DNA from: Halobellus rarus
GTDB lineage: Archaea; Halobacteriota; Halobacteria; Halobacteriales; Haloferacaceae
DNA length: 64,000 nt
Reading direction: 5' to 3'
Assembly (NCBI RefSeq): GCF_024494595.1
Contig: NZ_JANHDI010000007.1
Coordinates: 62,001-126,000 of the forward strand
The notes under the pieces: model-generated
Seen by the model: only the letters and a program-made list of their open reading frames with translations
What the model was told of the DNA's origin: nothing
Database searches by the model: none
Program-made: the position numbers and the translations under genes
Part shown: positions 24,943 to 33,341 of the stretch, piece after piece
Position numbering within the stretch: position 1 is the first letter of the stretch
Layout: every line of letters starts with the position of its first letter

Positions 24943-26421
24943 TCAGCCCGACCGCTCGACGTCTTCGGCGGCGATCGTCCCGTCGGCGACGGGGCCGCTC
25001 ACCGTCACCTTCTCGCCGAGCCGCAGCGACTCGTCGGTCTCGACGCTCCGCGTCTCGCTCCCGTCGTCGAGGACGACGGGGCTCCCGGCCTGGACGACCG
25101 TTCCGGTGAACGTCTCGGTCTCGCCGTCACCCTCGGACCCGTCGGGACGCTCAGCCACGGCCGCCGTGGCGGGGCCGCCGTCGCTGGCTGCGCCCCCGGG
25201 GGCGGACGTGGCGGAGTCGGGCCCAGCATCGCTCGTTCCCGCCGAGCCGCTCGCCTCGAACGCGCCGAGCCCCGTCGACTGCGCCGCCCCCGTGTCGGTG
25301 TCGGTGGCGTCCTCCGGGGCGTCGTCCATCACGCTGACCGTCGACTGCCACCCGGCGGACGCCTCGCGGTCGTCCTGCCAGCCGTCCTGGATCTCCACGT
25401 CGGTGAAGACGACGTAGTCCGCGAGGTCGATGTCGAGATCGGCCTTGTCGCCCCACAGCGCGACGCGGATGTCGCCGGTGTCGTCTTTCACTCGCACGTT
25501 TCGGACCTGACCCTCGGAGCCGTCGTCGCGGTCGAACGTCCGCTTCGGGTCGGTCTCGATGACGCCGCCGGCGATGTCGACGGTCTCGCCGATCTCCAGC
25601 GAGTCGATGTCGCGGGTGTCGGGGACGTACTCGATCTCCTCGTCGATCGCGTCCACGGCCCCGCGGTTGCCCACGTGGAGTTCGAGCGTCCCGTCGCGCT
25701 CGCGGACGTACCCGTCGACGACTTCCACCGATTCGCCGGCGTCGAACTCGGTCGCGAGGTCGGCCTTCTCGTCCCACAGCGTCACTCGGATCCGCCCGGT
25801 CGGATCGCCGAGCGTCAGGTTCGACACCCGCCCCTCGGAGCCGTCGTCGCGGTCGAACGTCCGCACGCTGTCGGTACTCAGGACGCGGCCCTCGAGGTTC
25901 ACGTCGGAGAGGCCGAGCGCGAGGTCCTCGACGCGATAGGAGTCGCGGGCCTGCACGTCGACTTCGGCGTCCGGCGCGGGTTCGACCTTGTCGACGTCGA
26001 CCTCGATGCCGTTGTAGCCGTCTTTCGGCCGGCCGGCCACGCGGAGCGTCTGGCCGGTTTCGAGCCGTTCGACGGCGTCCTCGGCCATCCCGTCCCACAT
26101 CGTGATGCGGATCCGTCCGGACTCGTCGGCGACGTCGACGTTGACGACTTTCCCGTCCTCGTCCTCGCCGTCGCGCTCGAACGTCCGGAGCTCGCCGATG
26201 CTCATCACCTTCGCGAGGAACTTCACGTCGTTCATCCCCGGCGCGACGTCGGCGACGCCCTCGACCTCCTCGTCGCGGAGTTCGTGGGCGATGAGCATCG
26301 CCGCGGTCTCCTCGTCGGCGAGGCCGCCCATCTGTTCGACCTTGTCCTCGACGGCGGCCTCGAACTCCTCGAAGTCGACGTCGGTGTCGAGGTCGTCGTA
26401 CACCTCTTCGATCGCACCCAT
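24943..26421 (-). CDS. rpaC: RPA-type single-stranded DNA-binding protein (multiple OB folds)
   Basis: The product has 492 residues. Three consecutive OB folds are recognised by repeated signatures: RTFERDGEDEDGKVVNVDV...RIRITMWDG (residues ~65-150), RTFDRDDGSEGRVSNLTLGD...RIRVTLWDE (~165-260) and RTFDRDDGSEGQVRNVRVKD...DIRVALWGD (~270-360). A Ser/Ala/Gly/Asp-rich linker follows (~375-430), then a fourth OB-like strand set (TETFTGTVVQAGSPVVLDDG). There is no CxxC zinc finger. It matches Haloferax RpaC, which protects single-stranded DNA during replication and repair; in that organism the gene is also near the histone gene (from memory). The gene symbol follows that similarity. Confidence 0.88.
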   Translation of the reverse strand: MGAIEEVYDDLDTDVDFEEFEAAVEDKVEQMGGLADEETAAMLIAHELRDEEVEGVADVAPGMNDVKFLAKVMSIGELRTFERDGEDEDGKVVNVDVADESGRIRITMWDGMAEDAVERLETGQTLRVAGRPKDGYNGIEVDVDKVEPAPDAEVDVQARDSYRVEDLALGLSDVNLEGRVLSTDSVRTFDRDDGSEGRVSNLTLGDPTGRIRVTLWDEKADLATEFDAGESVEVVDGYVRERDGTLELHVGNRGAVDAIDEEIEYVPDTRDIDSLEIGETVDIAGGVIETDPKRTFDRDDGSEGQVRNVRVKDDTGDIRVALWGDKADLDIDLADYVVFTDVEIQDGWQDDREASAGWQSTVSVMDDAPEDATDTDTGAAQSTGLGAFEASGSAGTSDAGPDSATSAPGGAASDGGPATAAVAERPDGSEGDGETETFTGTVVQAGSPVVLDDGSETRSVETDESLRLGEKVTVSGPVADGTIAAEDVERSG

Positions 26422-26706
26422 CTACGCGACACCTCCGTCGCGGCGACGGCCGTCGGGTCCGAGCGCGAAACCCGCGGTTCGAGCGGCTACGGCCACAGAC
26501 ATATCCACAGCCAAGGCAGGCCGCCGCTTAAGCGTTGTCTTGTCGGCGGTGCCGACTCGGTCGCGGCTGGTCGCCCTCCCGCGCGACTCGGCACCCGTCC
26601 CCCGCCGCTGTCTCTCGATTCGATCGTCGGTTCCTGGCACGGCGGGTGTGGGGTCGGCTTCGTATAAGAACGTTCGTCCCCGGCGTCCGACGCGCGCGTC
26701 GGCCGC

Positions 26707-27207
26707 TCACTTCGTCACGTCGACGACGGTCCGGCGGCCGTCGACGTCGTCGTGGACGACTCGCACGCTGACCGGCTCGATCCCGGCGGTCTCGATATCG
26801 ACCTCGTACCCGAGGTTCACCAGCGCCTCCGTGCAGGCTTCGTCTTCCTCGCGCTCTTCGACGGACGCGACGACGACGGTGAGTTCCTCGGTTCCCTGGT
26901 CGTAGTCGACCTCCTGCAACCGCGGGACGGTACAGCCGTTCTTGCCGACGACGCAGCCGACGACCGAGACCGTCCCGTCGCCGAGGCTGACCGTCGCCTC
27001 GCCCGGGTTCGGACACGCCTCGCGCGGTACGAGATTCGCGGAGATTCGTCCCGGGGTCACCGTGTCGTCATCTGGCGTGTCCGTCTCGCTCGGCTCGTCG
27101 GTGGTGTCTGCTCCGTTCGAATCGCTCGGCGGGGACCCACCGGTACAGCCGGCGAGTGCGAGCGGGAGGGCGACGACGAGGCCGGACAGGACGGTTCGGC
27201 GGCGCAT
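26707..27207 (-). CDS. Exported lipoprotein of unknown function
   Basis: The product has 166 residues. The signal RRRTVLSGLVVALPLALAGC contains twin arginines and a lipobox ending at Cys ~21. An acidic Thr/Asp-rich spacer follows, then a compact domain with four Cys residues (REACPNPG..., VVGCVVGKNGC..., EDEACTEAL) that could form two disulfides outside the cell. A strong Shine-Dalgarno-like GGGAGGT directly precedes the ATG, unusual in this leaderless-rich genome. No family was recognised. Confidence 0.7.
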   Translation of the reverse strand: MRRRTVLSGLVVALPLALAGCTGGSPPSDSNGADTTDEPSETDTPDDDTVTPGRISANLVPREACPNPGEATVSLGDGTVSVVGCVVGKNGCTVPRLQEVDYDQGTEELTVVVASVEEREEDEACTEALVNLGYEVDIETAGIEPVSVRVVHDDVDGRRTVVDVTK

Positions 27208-27309
27208 ACCTCCCGGTACGACGGGTGATCCAAAAGAGGTGCCGGAGATTCAAACGATTCCTTGTCCCATCCGGCCGTACCGGCGGCGTCGAGACTGCGT
27301 CGACGGGGC

Positions 27310-28614
27310 TCAGTCGTCACCTGGGACGACGCCACCGAGGCGCTCTCTTCCGCGCGTCCACACTCCCCCGTCGAAGTCGACCGCGTCGTTCCACTTGCCG
27401 ACGACGGTGGAGACTGCGAGGTCCCCGGTGACGTTGTTCATCGTGGCGATCCGGCCCAGAATCGGATCGACGCCGGCCACGAAGCCGACGACCTCCAGCG
27501 GGAGGCCGACCTGCGTCAGGATGACCGTGAGCATCACGATGCCCGCCCCGGGGACGCCCGCGGTGCCGATGCTGATGAGGACGGCGACCAGCAGGACGAA
27601 CGCCTGCTCCGTGAGCGCCAGCGGCTGGCCGACGACGTTGGCGGCGAACATCACCGTGATCGCCTGCCAGATGGCCGCGCCGTCCATGTTCGCCGTCGCG
27701 CCGACCGGCAGCGCGAACGAGTAGACGCGCTCTTCGATCCGCAGGTCCTCCTCGGCGTTCCGCATCGTCACGGGCAGCGTCCCGCTGGAGGAGCGCGTCG
27801 CGAACGCGGTCAGCATCGCGTCCTTCGCGCCCGCGAGGAACGAGATCGGCGAGACGCCGACGACGACGCCCATCAGGAGGAACAGGTACGTGAAGACGAC
27901 GTGAACGGTGACCCCGACCGCGACAGCCAGCACGAGCGCGCCGAGCGAGGTGAACACGCCGATGCCCTCCGTGCCGATCCCGGAGGCCATCAGCGCGAAG
28001 ACGCCGACGACGCCGTATTCGAGCACGCCGCGGACGACGACGAACATCGCCTCCGCGCCGACCTCGAAGGCCTCGAACACCGAATCGACGCTCTCGGCGT
28101 ACTCCTCCTTCCGCGCGCGGACGTACGTGAGCGCGATCCCGAAGACGATCACGAAGAAGACCGTCCCGAGGAGGTTGCCATCGGCCATCGCCGCCACCGG
28201 ATTGTTCGGAACGAGACCGAGGAGCACCTCCGTGACCGACGGCGGGGCCTGCGACTGTGCCTCCCCGCCGGCGAACTCGACGCCGCGACCCGGCTGGAGG
28301 ACGTTCGCGACGGCGAGCCCGATGATTCCCGCGATGGTCGTCGTCACGGCGTACAGGCCGACAGTCGCTCCGCCGATCCGCCCGAGCCGCGCGGGCGAGA
28401 GCTGTCTGATCCCGGTTAGGAGCGTGAAGACGATGATCGGGATGACGAGCATATTGAGCAGTCGGAGAAACAGGTCCCCGAGCGGCGCGACGACGGCCAT
28501 CTGCTCGCCGAAGACGATACCCGCTGCGGAGCCGAGAACGAAGGCGACGGAGATCCGATAGATGAGCCCCACGGATCGATACTGTCGCCAGAGGGAACGA
28601 ATTAGATGTGCCAC
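27310..28614 (-). CDS. Dicarboxylate/amino acid:cation symporter (DAACS, GltP/DctA-like)
   Basis: The product has 434 residues and starts at GTG 28614. It has the glutamate-transporter fold. The serine-rich hairpin is ATRSSSGTLPVTMRNAE, helix 7 holds ALPVGATANMDGAAIW, and HP2/helix 8 holds GTAGVPGAGIVMLTVILTQ followed by MNNVTGDLAVSTVVGKW. Such transporters co-import glutamate, aspartate or C4-dicarboxylates with Na+ or H+. In a halophile Na+ is likely. The GTG start is fixed by a TATA box 25 bp upstream. Confidence 0.92.
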   Translation of the reverse strand: MAHLIRSLWRQYRSVGLIYRISVAFVLGSAAGIVFGEQMAVVAPLGDLFLRLLNMLVIPIIVFTLLTGIRQLSPARLGRIGGATVGLYAVTTTIAGIIGLAVANVLQPGRGVEFAGGEAQSQAPPSVTEVLLGLVPNNPVAAMADGNLLGTVFFVIVFGIALTYVRARKEEYAESVDSVFEAFEVGAEAMFVVVRGVLEYGVVGVFALMASGIGTEGIGVFTSLGALVLAVAVGVTVHVVFTYLFLLMGVVVGVSPISFLAGAKDAMLTAFATRSSSGTLPVTMRNAEEDLRIEERVYSFALPVGATANMDGAAIWQAITVMFAANVVGQPLALTEQAFVLLVAVLISIGTAGVPGAGIVMLTVILTQVGLPLEVVGFVAGVDPILGRIATMNNVTGDLAVSTVVGKWNDAVDFDGGVWTRGRERLGGVVPGDD

Positions 28615-28946
28615 AAACGAGTCAAAACCGTCGGTTCATAAAGACTCCCGCGTCTCGTCAGTTTCTGAAGGCAACTGCGATGGGAAGAATTCCACCACTG
28701 GCGGATTATATCGGACTACCCTACGAAACACTGTAATAATAACCGCACATACAAAATATATTTTTCTTTCACACCGGGATATGCGTGATCGAGCGAACCA
28801 CAGGATCTCCAGGGATGGCAGAAAATATTGCTGCTTGGACCGCACGACTCCGCGCCCGTTCCGAGTGAACCGGTCCCGTGCGGTGCGGTGTCGCGGTCCC
28901 GTCGCATCGTAACCCTCATAAGTCAACCCGCAGTACGAAGAGGTGA
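28615..28946. other. AT-rich intergenic region (332 bp) between DAACS symporter and tRNA-Arg
   Basis: Apart from the symporter TATA box, the region has an A/T-rich core at 28725-28775 (AATAATAACCGCACATACAA and following). It presumably carries the tRNA-Arg promoter in its right half. An open frame at 28636-28926 on the minus strand is basic and Arg/Phe-rich, unlike haloarchaeal proteins, and I do not support it as a gene. Confidence 0.45.
28635..28643 (-). promoter_or_regulatory. TATA box of the DAACS symporter gene
   Basis: Minus-strand CTTTATGAA lies 25 bp before the GTG at 28614. The spacing predicts a leaderless mRNA and decides this start codon. Confidence 0.55.
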
Positions 28947-29019
28947 GTCCTGGTAGGGTAGTGGACTATCCTCTTGGCTTGCGGAGCCAGGGACCGGAGT
29001 TCAAATCTCCGTCAGGACG
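28947..29019 (+). tRNA. tRNA-Arg (GCG)
   Basis: The plus strand folds into a cloverleaf: acceptor GTCCTGG/TCAGGAC with one G-T pair, anticodon stem TTGGC/GCCAG, loop TTGCGGA with anticodon GCG (reads CGC and CGU), T-arm GGAGTTCAAATCTCC, discriminator G. The D-arm GGGTAGTGGACTATCC is typical of archaeal tRNA-Arg. No intron and no encoded CCA. Its 3' end is duplicated downstream (see the repeat at 28997-29255). Confidence 0.92.
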
Positions 29020-29255
29020 TTTCTGCGAGACGCAACGCGACGAGCGAAGCGAGGAGTCTGCGTCTCGCGAAACTCCGAAAGGAGATTTGAGCAGCGAGCA
29101 TCGCGACGCGATGCGAGTGAGTTCAAATCTCCGTCAGGACGCTCACTTCGTTCGCGACCTGACTTGCTCCACGCTCGCGTCCGCTCGCGTGGAACTCCGT
29201 CAGGACGTTTCTGCGAGACGCAACGCGACGCGCGGAGCGAGGAGCCTGCGTCTCG
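28997..29255. repeat. tRNA-Arg 3'-end duplications with nested palindromes
   Basis: The 23 bases ending tRNA-Arg (28997-29019: T-arm to discriminator) recur exactly at 29119-29141. A 36-bp block starting inside the T-arm (29007-29042) recurs exactly at 29195-29230. Between and around these lie perfect inverted repeats: GCGAGACGCA/TGCGTCTCGC (29025-29034/29059-29068), the same stem again at 29214-29222/29247-29255, GCATCGCG/CGCGATGC (29098-29105/29107-29114), and GGAGATTTGA at 29081-29090, the reverse complement of the T-arm segment TCAAATCTCC present at 29001 and 29123. The region separates tRNA-Arg from the convergent beta-helix gene. Confidence 0.9.
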
Positions 29256-29272
29256 GAGTATCGTATGGGTTG

Positions 29273-30820
29273 CTATTCCGCTTCAGCGAACGGTGCGAAC
29301 GTGGTCCGCACTAGGTCGAGCGGAAGTCCGACGTCGTCGCCGTCGCCGTTCGTGGGCTGAACGGTCTCGTGGGCGACTGTCGGCTCCAGGTCGTGGATGT
29401 CGTGTTCGACGTCGAACTGGACCTCCTGGGCCTCGTTGACGAACAGCCAGCTACTGCAGTCCTCTCCCCAGGGACCCTCGCCGCTCGGCCCTCCGCTACT
29501 GGTGGTGTCCGCCTCGGCCGAGATGAGATAGCCGCGGAAGGACTGAGAGGAGTTCGGGACGTCGACGACGACGCCCTCGTCGCTCCAACCGTTTCGGGCT
29601 TCTCGCCGTATGTAGAAACTGTCTCCCCAGCCGTCCTCGTCAGGCACACAGGCAACCTCGTCGTCACCAGTCACCTTCGTGAACGACGACAGACTGATGT
29701 AGCCGACCCGTTCCTGACCGCCGATGCAGACGCCCTCGCCGTCTTCGATCCGTTCGACCGACCACGGAGTAACGTCGATGCTTTCGGTTACGCGTTCGCC
29801 TTTCGGGTCGCTCCGGGGGTTATTCTGGTGCTTCGGACCGCTCTCGTCCCCCCAGTAGTTGCATTCCGCGTCGACTTCGTTCTCGAACTCCTTCCGGAAG
29901 AACGCCCCGTACTCCTCGTTATTTTCGACGTTGTTATATCTGAGTACGGCGCTGCCCACTTCGATTCCGTCCGCGTAGTACCCGTCCCGATTGCCGGCGA
30001 GCGTACACTGTCTCACTTCGAGATATCCGCTGTCGTGGCTGATTCCGGGGCCGTCGTTATCATGGATGTAACAGTCCGTGATTCGGACCGGCTCGTCGGG
30101 GCTGTTGTGCACGTCGCCGTAACTCGTTGCGATTCCCTCCTCGCTGGATCCGGCGATCACGCTCCCCTCGATTCTCGTGTCAGGGTTTACTGTGAACCCC
30201 ACCGGACCGCCGTTCCCGACGATCTCACATGCCTCGACGACCACTGACCCACGGCAACACATACCGATTGGAATGCCGCCGTTGTCGCGTATCTCGCAGT
30301 TTCGGACGGTTAGGGTCTCGTTACTGAGGTAAATGCCGTTCCCGTCGTTGTCCCGAACGACCGAGTTCGTACAGGTGAGGTCGGATAAATTGCCCCTTAT
30401 CCCCTCGACGTTTCCCTCGACTGTCACGGAATCGATCGCTACGACCGACCCGTACTCCGGTGCGATCCCTCGATCGAAATTCCGAACCGTGAGGTTTCGT
30501 ACCGTCGATTCCGGCCCGTACATCCCGATCCGGATCCCTACTCCGTCCCCGTCTCCTTCGAGCGTGTAGCCGTTCCCGTCGAGCGTGACATCGCCCGCTT
30601 GAATCGCGATACACGCGTCGTCGTCGGGACCGAGGGTTCCGCCTCCCGTGATGTCGTTCTTGAGCTCGTACTCGCCGGGTTCGTCGATGGTCGTACAGTT
30701 CTGAATGCCCTCGGGCGCGGCCTGCGAGACCATCGGGATCAGTCCGGTTACCGCCCCGAAGGATCCGATAGCCCCGAACTTGAGCGCGCCGCGTCGCGTC
30801 GCCCCCCGTCGATCTGTCAT
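29273..30820 (-). CDS. Exported right-handed beta-helix protein (NosD/pectate-lyase-like fold)
   Basis: The product has 515 residues. A TAT-type signal is seen (TRRGALKFGAIGSFGAVTG). Residues ~45-330 are rich in short repeats of the N-G/D-x-GI type: AGDVTLDGNGYTLEGDGDGV, NFDRGIAPEYGS, VRDNDGNGIYLSNETLTVRN, IHDNDGPGISHDSGYLEVRQ. These mark a parallel beta-helix. A YWGDESGPK motif near residue 330 is often found at the end of NosD-like helices. The C-terminal 150 residues form another, unrecognised domain. It may bind or cleave polysaccharide; no catalytic motif is evident. Base composition looks slightly lower in GC than its neighbours, and the gene abuts tRNA-linked repeats, so it may be acquired. 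Confidence 0.78.
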   Translation of the reverse strand: MTDRRGATRRGALKFGAIGSFGAVTGLIPMVSQAAPEGIQNCTTIDEPGEYELKNDITGGGTLGPDDDACIAIQAGDVTLDGNGYTLEGDGDGVGIRIGMYGPESTVRNLTVRNFDRGIAPEYGSVVAIDSVTVEGNVEGIRGNLSDLTCTNSVVRDNDGNGIYLSNETLTVRNCEIRDNGGIPIGMCCRGSVVVEACEIVGNGGPVGFTVNPDTRIEGSVIAGSSEEGIATSYGDVHNSPDEPVRITDCYIHDNDGPGISHDSGYLEVRQCTLAGNRDGYYADGIEVGSAVLRYNNVENNEEYGAFFRKEFENEVDAECNYWGDESGPKHQNNPRSDPKGERVTESIDVTPWSVERIEDGEGVCIGGQERVGYISLSSFTKVTGDDEVACVPDEDGWGDSFYIRREARNGWSDEGVVVDVPNSSQSFRGYLISAEADTTSSGGPSGEGPWGEDCSSWLFVNEAQEVQFDVEHDIHDLEPTVAHETVQPTNGDGDDVGLPLDLVRTTFAPFAEAE

Positions 30821-31180
30821 ATCTCCCGTACCGGACGAACTCTTTTTGTTAGTACTTCGATACGACGTCTAATACAGTGCTAACTGCGACCGACTCGGCC
30901 CGACAGTCTGTGAACTGACCGCCTTTCGATCAGGCCGAAGCCGAATGCCTCTAATATTTCCGCTATCTCGGACACAATAGATCCGGGAGATGGCGACGGC
31001 GGACGAGAATGGTCCACTGACCGTCGCGAACTCAGATCAGTACCGGAAATCGCACTATGTCGACTCAGACCTGCTACGATGCCCGTCTCCGATTTCCCTG
31101 CGCTGGTCGCGGACCCCCCGATCTCGTTGCGACTGTAGTGCACACCTAATCGATCCGACTGTACACGAAAGATCACATAT
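30821..31180. other. Divergent intergenic region (360 bp)
   Basis: No gene is supported. It should hold the promoter of the minus-strand beta-helix gene (AT-rich candidates near 30847-30876) and of the plus-strand YeiH-type transporter (only a weak box near 31142-31150). A frame at 30880-31323 (minus) overlaps the real transporter gene and is Arg/Ser-rich; it is a shadow. Confidence 0.4.
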
Positions 31181-32188
31181 ATGACTGTTCGAGCTGCCCC
31201 GCGAGTACTCCCCGGACTGCTCGTACTCCTCGTCGGCGGCGTCCTCGCGCATCTCCTTTCGACGGCGGTCCTCGGCGTCAACAGGCTCCTGTTGGCGGTC
31301 GGGTTGGGCGTCCTGCTGGCCAACGCTGTCGGCGTCCCCGAGTGGGCCGAACCCGGCGTCGAGACGCACAGTCGCTGGCTGGAACTCGGGATCGTTCTGA
31401 TGGGCGCTCGCGTCGCGGTCGATCAGTTGCTGGCGACCGGGCCGACCCTCCTGCTGCTCGTCGTCGGGTTTCTCGGCTTCAGTCTCGTGTTCGTCGAACT
31501 CGTCGCCCGCGAGGTGTTCGAGATCCCCGAGCGACTGGGCTCGCTGCTGGCGGCCGGCTACTCGATCTGCGGCGTCTCGGCCATCGTCGCCGTCTCCAGC
31601 GGCGTTCGCGCGAAGGCCGACGAGATCGCGTACGCGGTGGCGACGATTCTCCTGTTCGACGCGGTGACGCTGGCGGCGTACCCGACGATCGGACGCCTCC
31701 TCGATCTCTCCGACATCGTGTTCGGGGTCTGGTCGGGGATCAGTATGGTCAGCACGGGCCCGGTCGTCGCGGCCGGATTCGCCTACTCCGAGCAGGCGGG
31801 GCAGTGGGCGACGATCACCAAACTCGGTCGGAACGTGTTCATCGGAGTCGTCGCCGTCCTGTACGCCGTCTACTACGCTCGCCGCGACAGCGACGACACC
31901 TCGGCGGCCGCGAGCTGGCGGTCCCTCTGGGAGCAGTTCCCCACGTTCGTCCTCGGGTTCGTCGCGGTCGCGGCCGTCGCCAGCGCCGGACTGATCCCGC
32001 CGGCGGTCGTATCGCTCCTCGAACGCGGCTACCAGTGGCTGTTTCTCGTCGCGTTCGTCGGACTCGGGACGAGCATCGAGATCAGGAACCTGCGGAACAC
32101 CGGTGTTCAGCCGCTACTGGTCGTCCTGGCCTCGCTTCTCACCGTCAGCGGGCTCTCCCTTCTCGCGTCGCTCCTGGCGTTCGGTTGA
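31181..32188 (+). CDS. YeiH/UPF0324 family membrane transporter (putative sulfate exporter)
   Basis: The product has 335 residues with about 10 helices. The family signature is the AAGYSICGVSAIVAVSSGVRAK block (here at about residues 124-145) with its conserved Cys. A second conserved block is GISMVSTGPVVAAGFAYSEQ...ATITKLGRNVFI. Family members are called putative sulfate exporters after a taurine-degradation homologue, but the substrate is not proved for archaea. ATG 31181 is preceded by an AT-rich CACATAT. Confidence 0.85.
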   Translation: MTVRAAPRVLPGLLVLLVGGVLAHLLSTAVLGVNRLLLAVGLGVLLANAVGVPEWAEPGVETHSRWLELGIVLMGARVAVDQLLATGPTLLLLVVGFLGFSLVFVELVAREVFEIPERLGSLLAAGYSICGVSAIVAVSSGVRAKADEIAYAVATILLFDAVTLAAYPTIGRLLDLSDIVFGVWSGISMVSTGPVVAAGFAYSEQAGQWATITKLGRNVFIGVVAVLYAVYYARRDSDDTSAAASWRSLWEQFPTFVLGFVAVAAVASAGLIPPAVVSLLERGYQWLFLVAFVGLGTSIEIRNLRNTGVQPLLVVLASLLTVSGLSLLASLLAFG

Positions 32189-32253
32189 GAGTCCGTCCGG
32201 AACGGTCGAAACCGGCCTCTTTGGCCCGGTGAGCGCCGGCGTCGTCCCGCCGC

Positions 32254-32481
32254 TCACTCCTCGTCGTACCGCGACGGGGGGTCGGCGTCCTCGTCGTCGA
32301 GCCGTCGCACGGATGGCTTCGTGCCGCGCCGGAGCCGACGCGGCTCCGCTCCGTCCGTCGAACCGCGGTCGTCGTCGGCCGTCCACGACTCGTGGCACTC
32401 GGGGCAGTAGTTGCCGTCGTAGCCGTTCGGCCGGACGAACTCGGTCCCGCAGTCGAGGCAGGTCACGTGCGCTCGCGTCAT
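32254..32481 (-). CDS. Small zinc-ribbon protein
   Basis: The product has 75 residues from ATG 32481. A compact zinc ribbon, VTCLDCGTEFVRPNGYDGNY then CPECHESW, gives two CxxC pairs. The remainder is acidic/basic and disordered. I preferred this ATG to one 20 codons upstream because the extension is Arg/Pro-rich and adds nothing folded. Such haloarchaeal mini-proteins often have regulatory or stress roles, but none can be assigned here. Confidence 0.6.
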   Translation of the reverse strand: MTRAHVTCLDCGTEFVRPNGYDGNYCPECHESWTADDDRGSTDGAEPRRLRRGTKPSVRRLDDEDADPPSRYDEE

Positions 32482-32620
32482 CGTCGTCGGGGGGAGGCGG
32501 GGATCTCGGTCATCGTGCGTTCGGATGTTCGAAGGGTCCACAGCCGGATAAGTTCGTCACCGCCGGGGCGGTTCTCCCGCTCGGGAGTCGCGGACGCCGT
32601 CCCGCCGTCCGAGCGCCGAC

Positions 32621-32628
32621 TATTTACT
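32621..32628 (+). promoter_or_regulatory. TATA box of the DUF309 gene
   Basis: TATTTACT lies 27 bp before the GTG at 32651, which fits a leaderless transcript and supports GTG as start codon. Confidence 0.5.
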
Positions 32629-32650
32629 CGCGCGGAGACGATTCCGAGGC

Positions 32651-33289
32651 GTGCAGGAGGCGCTTCGAGTCGGCATCGCGGTGTTCAACGCGGGCGATCA
32701 CCACGTCGCTCACGAGGCCTGGGAGGAGCCGTGGCTCGCGCTGGCGGACGGAACGTCCGAGGAGCGGTTGCTCCACGGGCTCATCCAGTACGCCGCGGCG
32801 GTCCACCACGGCCGCCGACGCAACTGGAGCGGGCAGCGCGGGCTGGCCGAGAGCGCGGCGGACTACCTCGCGGACGTCGACGACTCGCGAGTGAACGTCG
32901 ACGAGGTCCGCGCGTACCTCCGACGGCTCGCCGCGGACCCGGAACTCGCAGAGCGCCGTCGGCCGCCCGCGCTACGATACGACGGCGAGACGCTGGAGCC
33001 GACCGACCTGTCGTTCGAGGAAGTCGCGACCGCGGTGACGCTCCTCGCGACCGAGTACGAGTCGTTCGAGACGAGCGTCGTCGACGACGCGGTTCGGTAC
33101 GCCGGCGAGGAGCTGGCAGCGGACAGCTCTCCCGAGGGGACGCCGCAGCGGCGCTCGCGCGGTTTCGCCGGGATGCTCTTCGCCTTCGCCGCGGACCGGG
33201 ACCGGCGCTCGCTCGTCTACGAACGGCTCCGCGGACACGTCGGACAGCGGCGAAGCGAGGAGTCCGACGTCTCGGGGCTCTTCGATTGA
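32651..33289 (+). CDS. DUF309 family protein
   Basis: The product has 212 residues. The N-terminal helical domain contains FNAGDHHVAHEAWEEPWLAL and LLHGLIQYAAAVHHGRRRNW, the two motifs that define DUF309 (H-x-x-H-E-x-WE and the GLIQxAAAxxH helix). His and Glu residues in these motifs could bind metal. The C-terminal part is acidic and variable. Function is unknown across the family. It starts with GTG. Confidence 0.85.
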   Translation: MQEALRVGIAVFNAGDHHVAHEAWEEPWLALADGTSEERLLHGLIQYAAAVHHGRRRNWSGQRGLAESAADYLADVDDSRVNVDEVRAYLRRLAADPELAERRRPPALRYDGETLEPTDLSFEEVATAVTLLATEYESFETSVVDDAVRYAGEELAADSSPEGTPQRRSRGFAGMLFAFAADRDRRSLVYERLRGHVGQRRSEESDVSGLFD

Positions 33290-33341
33290 TCCGCAAAGAA
33301 GCCAGTCCACGCAGACCGATCTGCGGGTTTTTCCCGGGCGA

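Noticed and set aside
28636-28926. 96-codon minus-strand frame next to the DAACS symporter
   Set aside because: Basic and Phe-rich composition, lies over AT-rich promoter DNA and has no recognisable domain.
28997-29255. Simple att sites of an integrated virus or plasmid
   Set aside because: Copies are only 122 and 188 bp apart with no integrase gene nearby; kept as an open question in the findings instead.
32482-32541. Longer start for the zinc-ribbon protein
   Set aside because: The extra 20 residues are disordered and Arg/Pro/Asp-rich; the internal ATG gives a normal mini zinc-ribbon protein.
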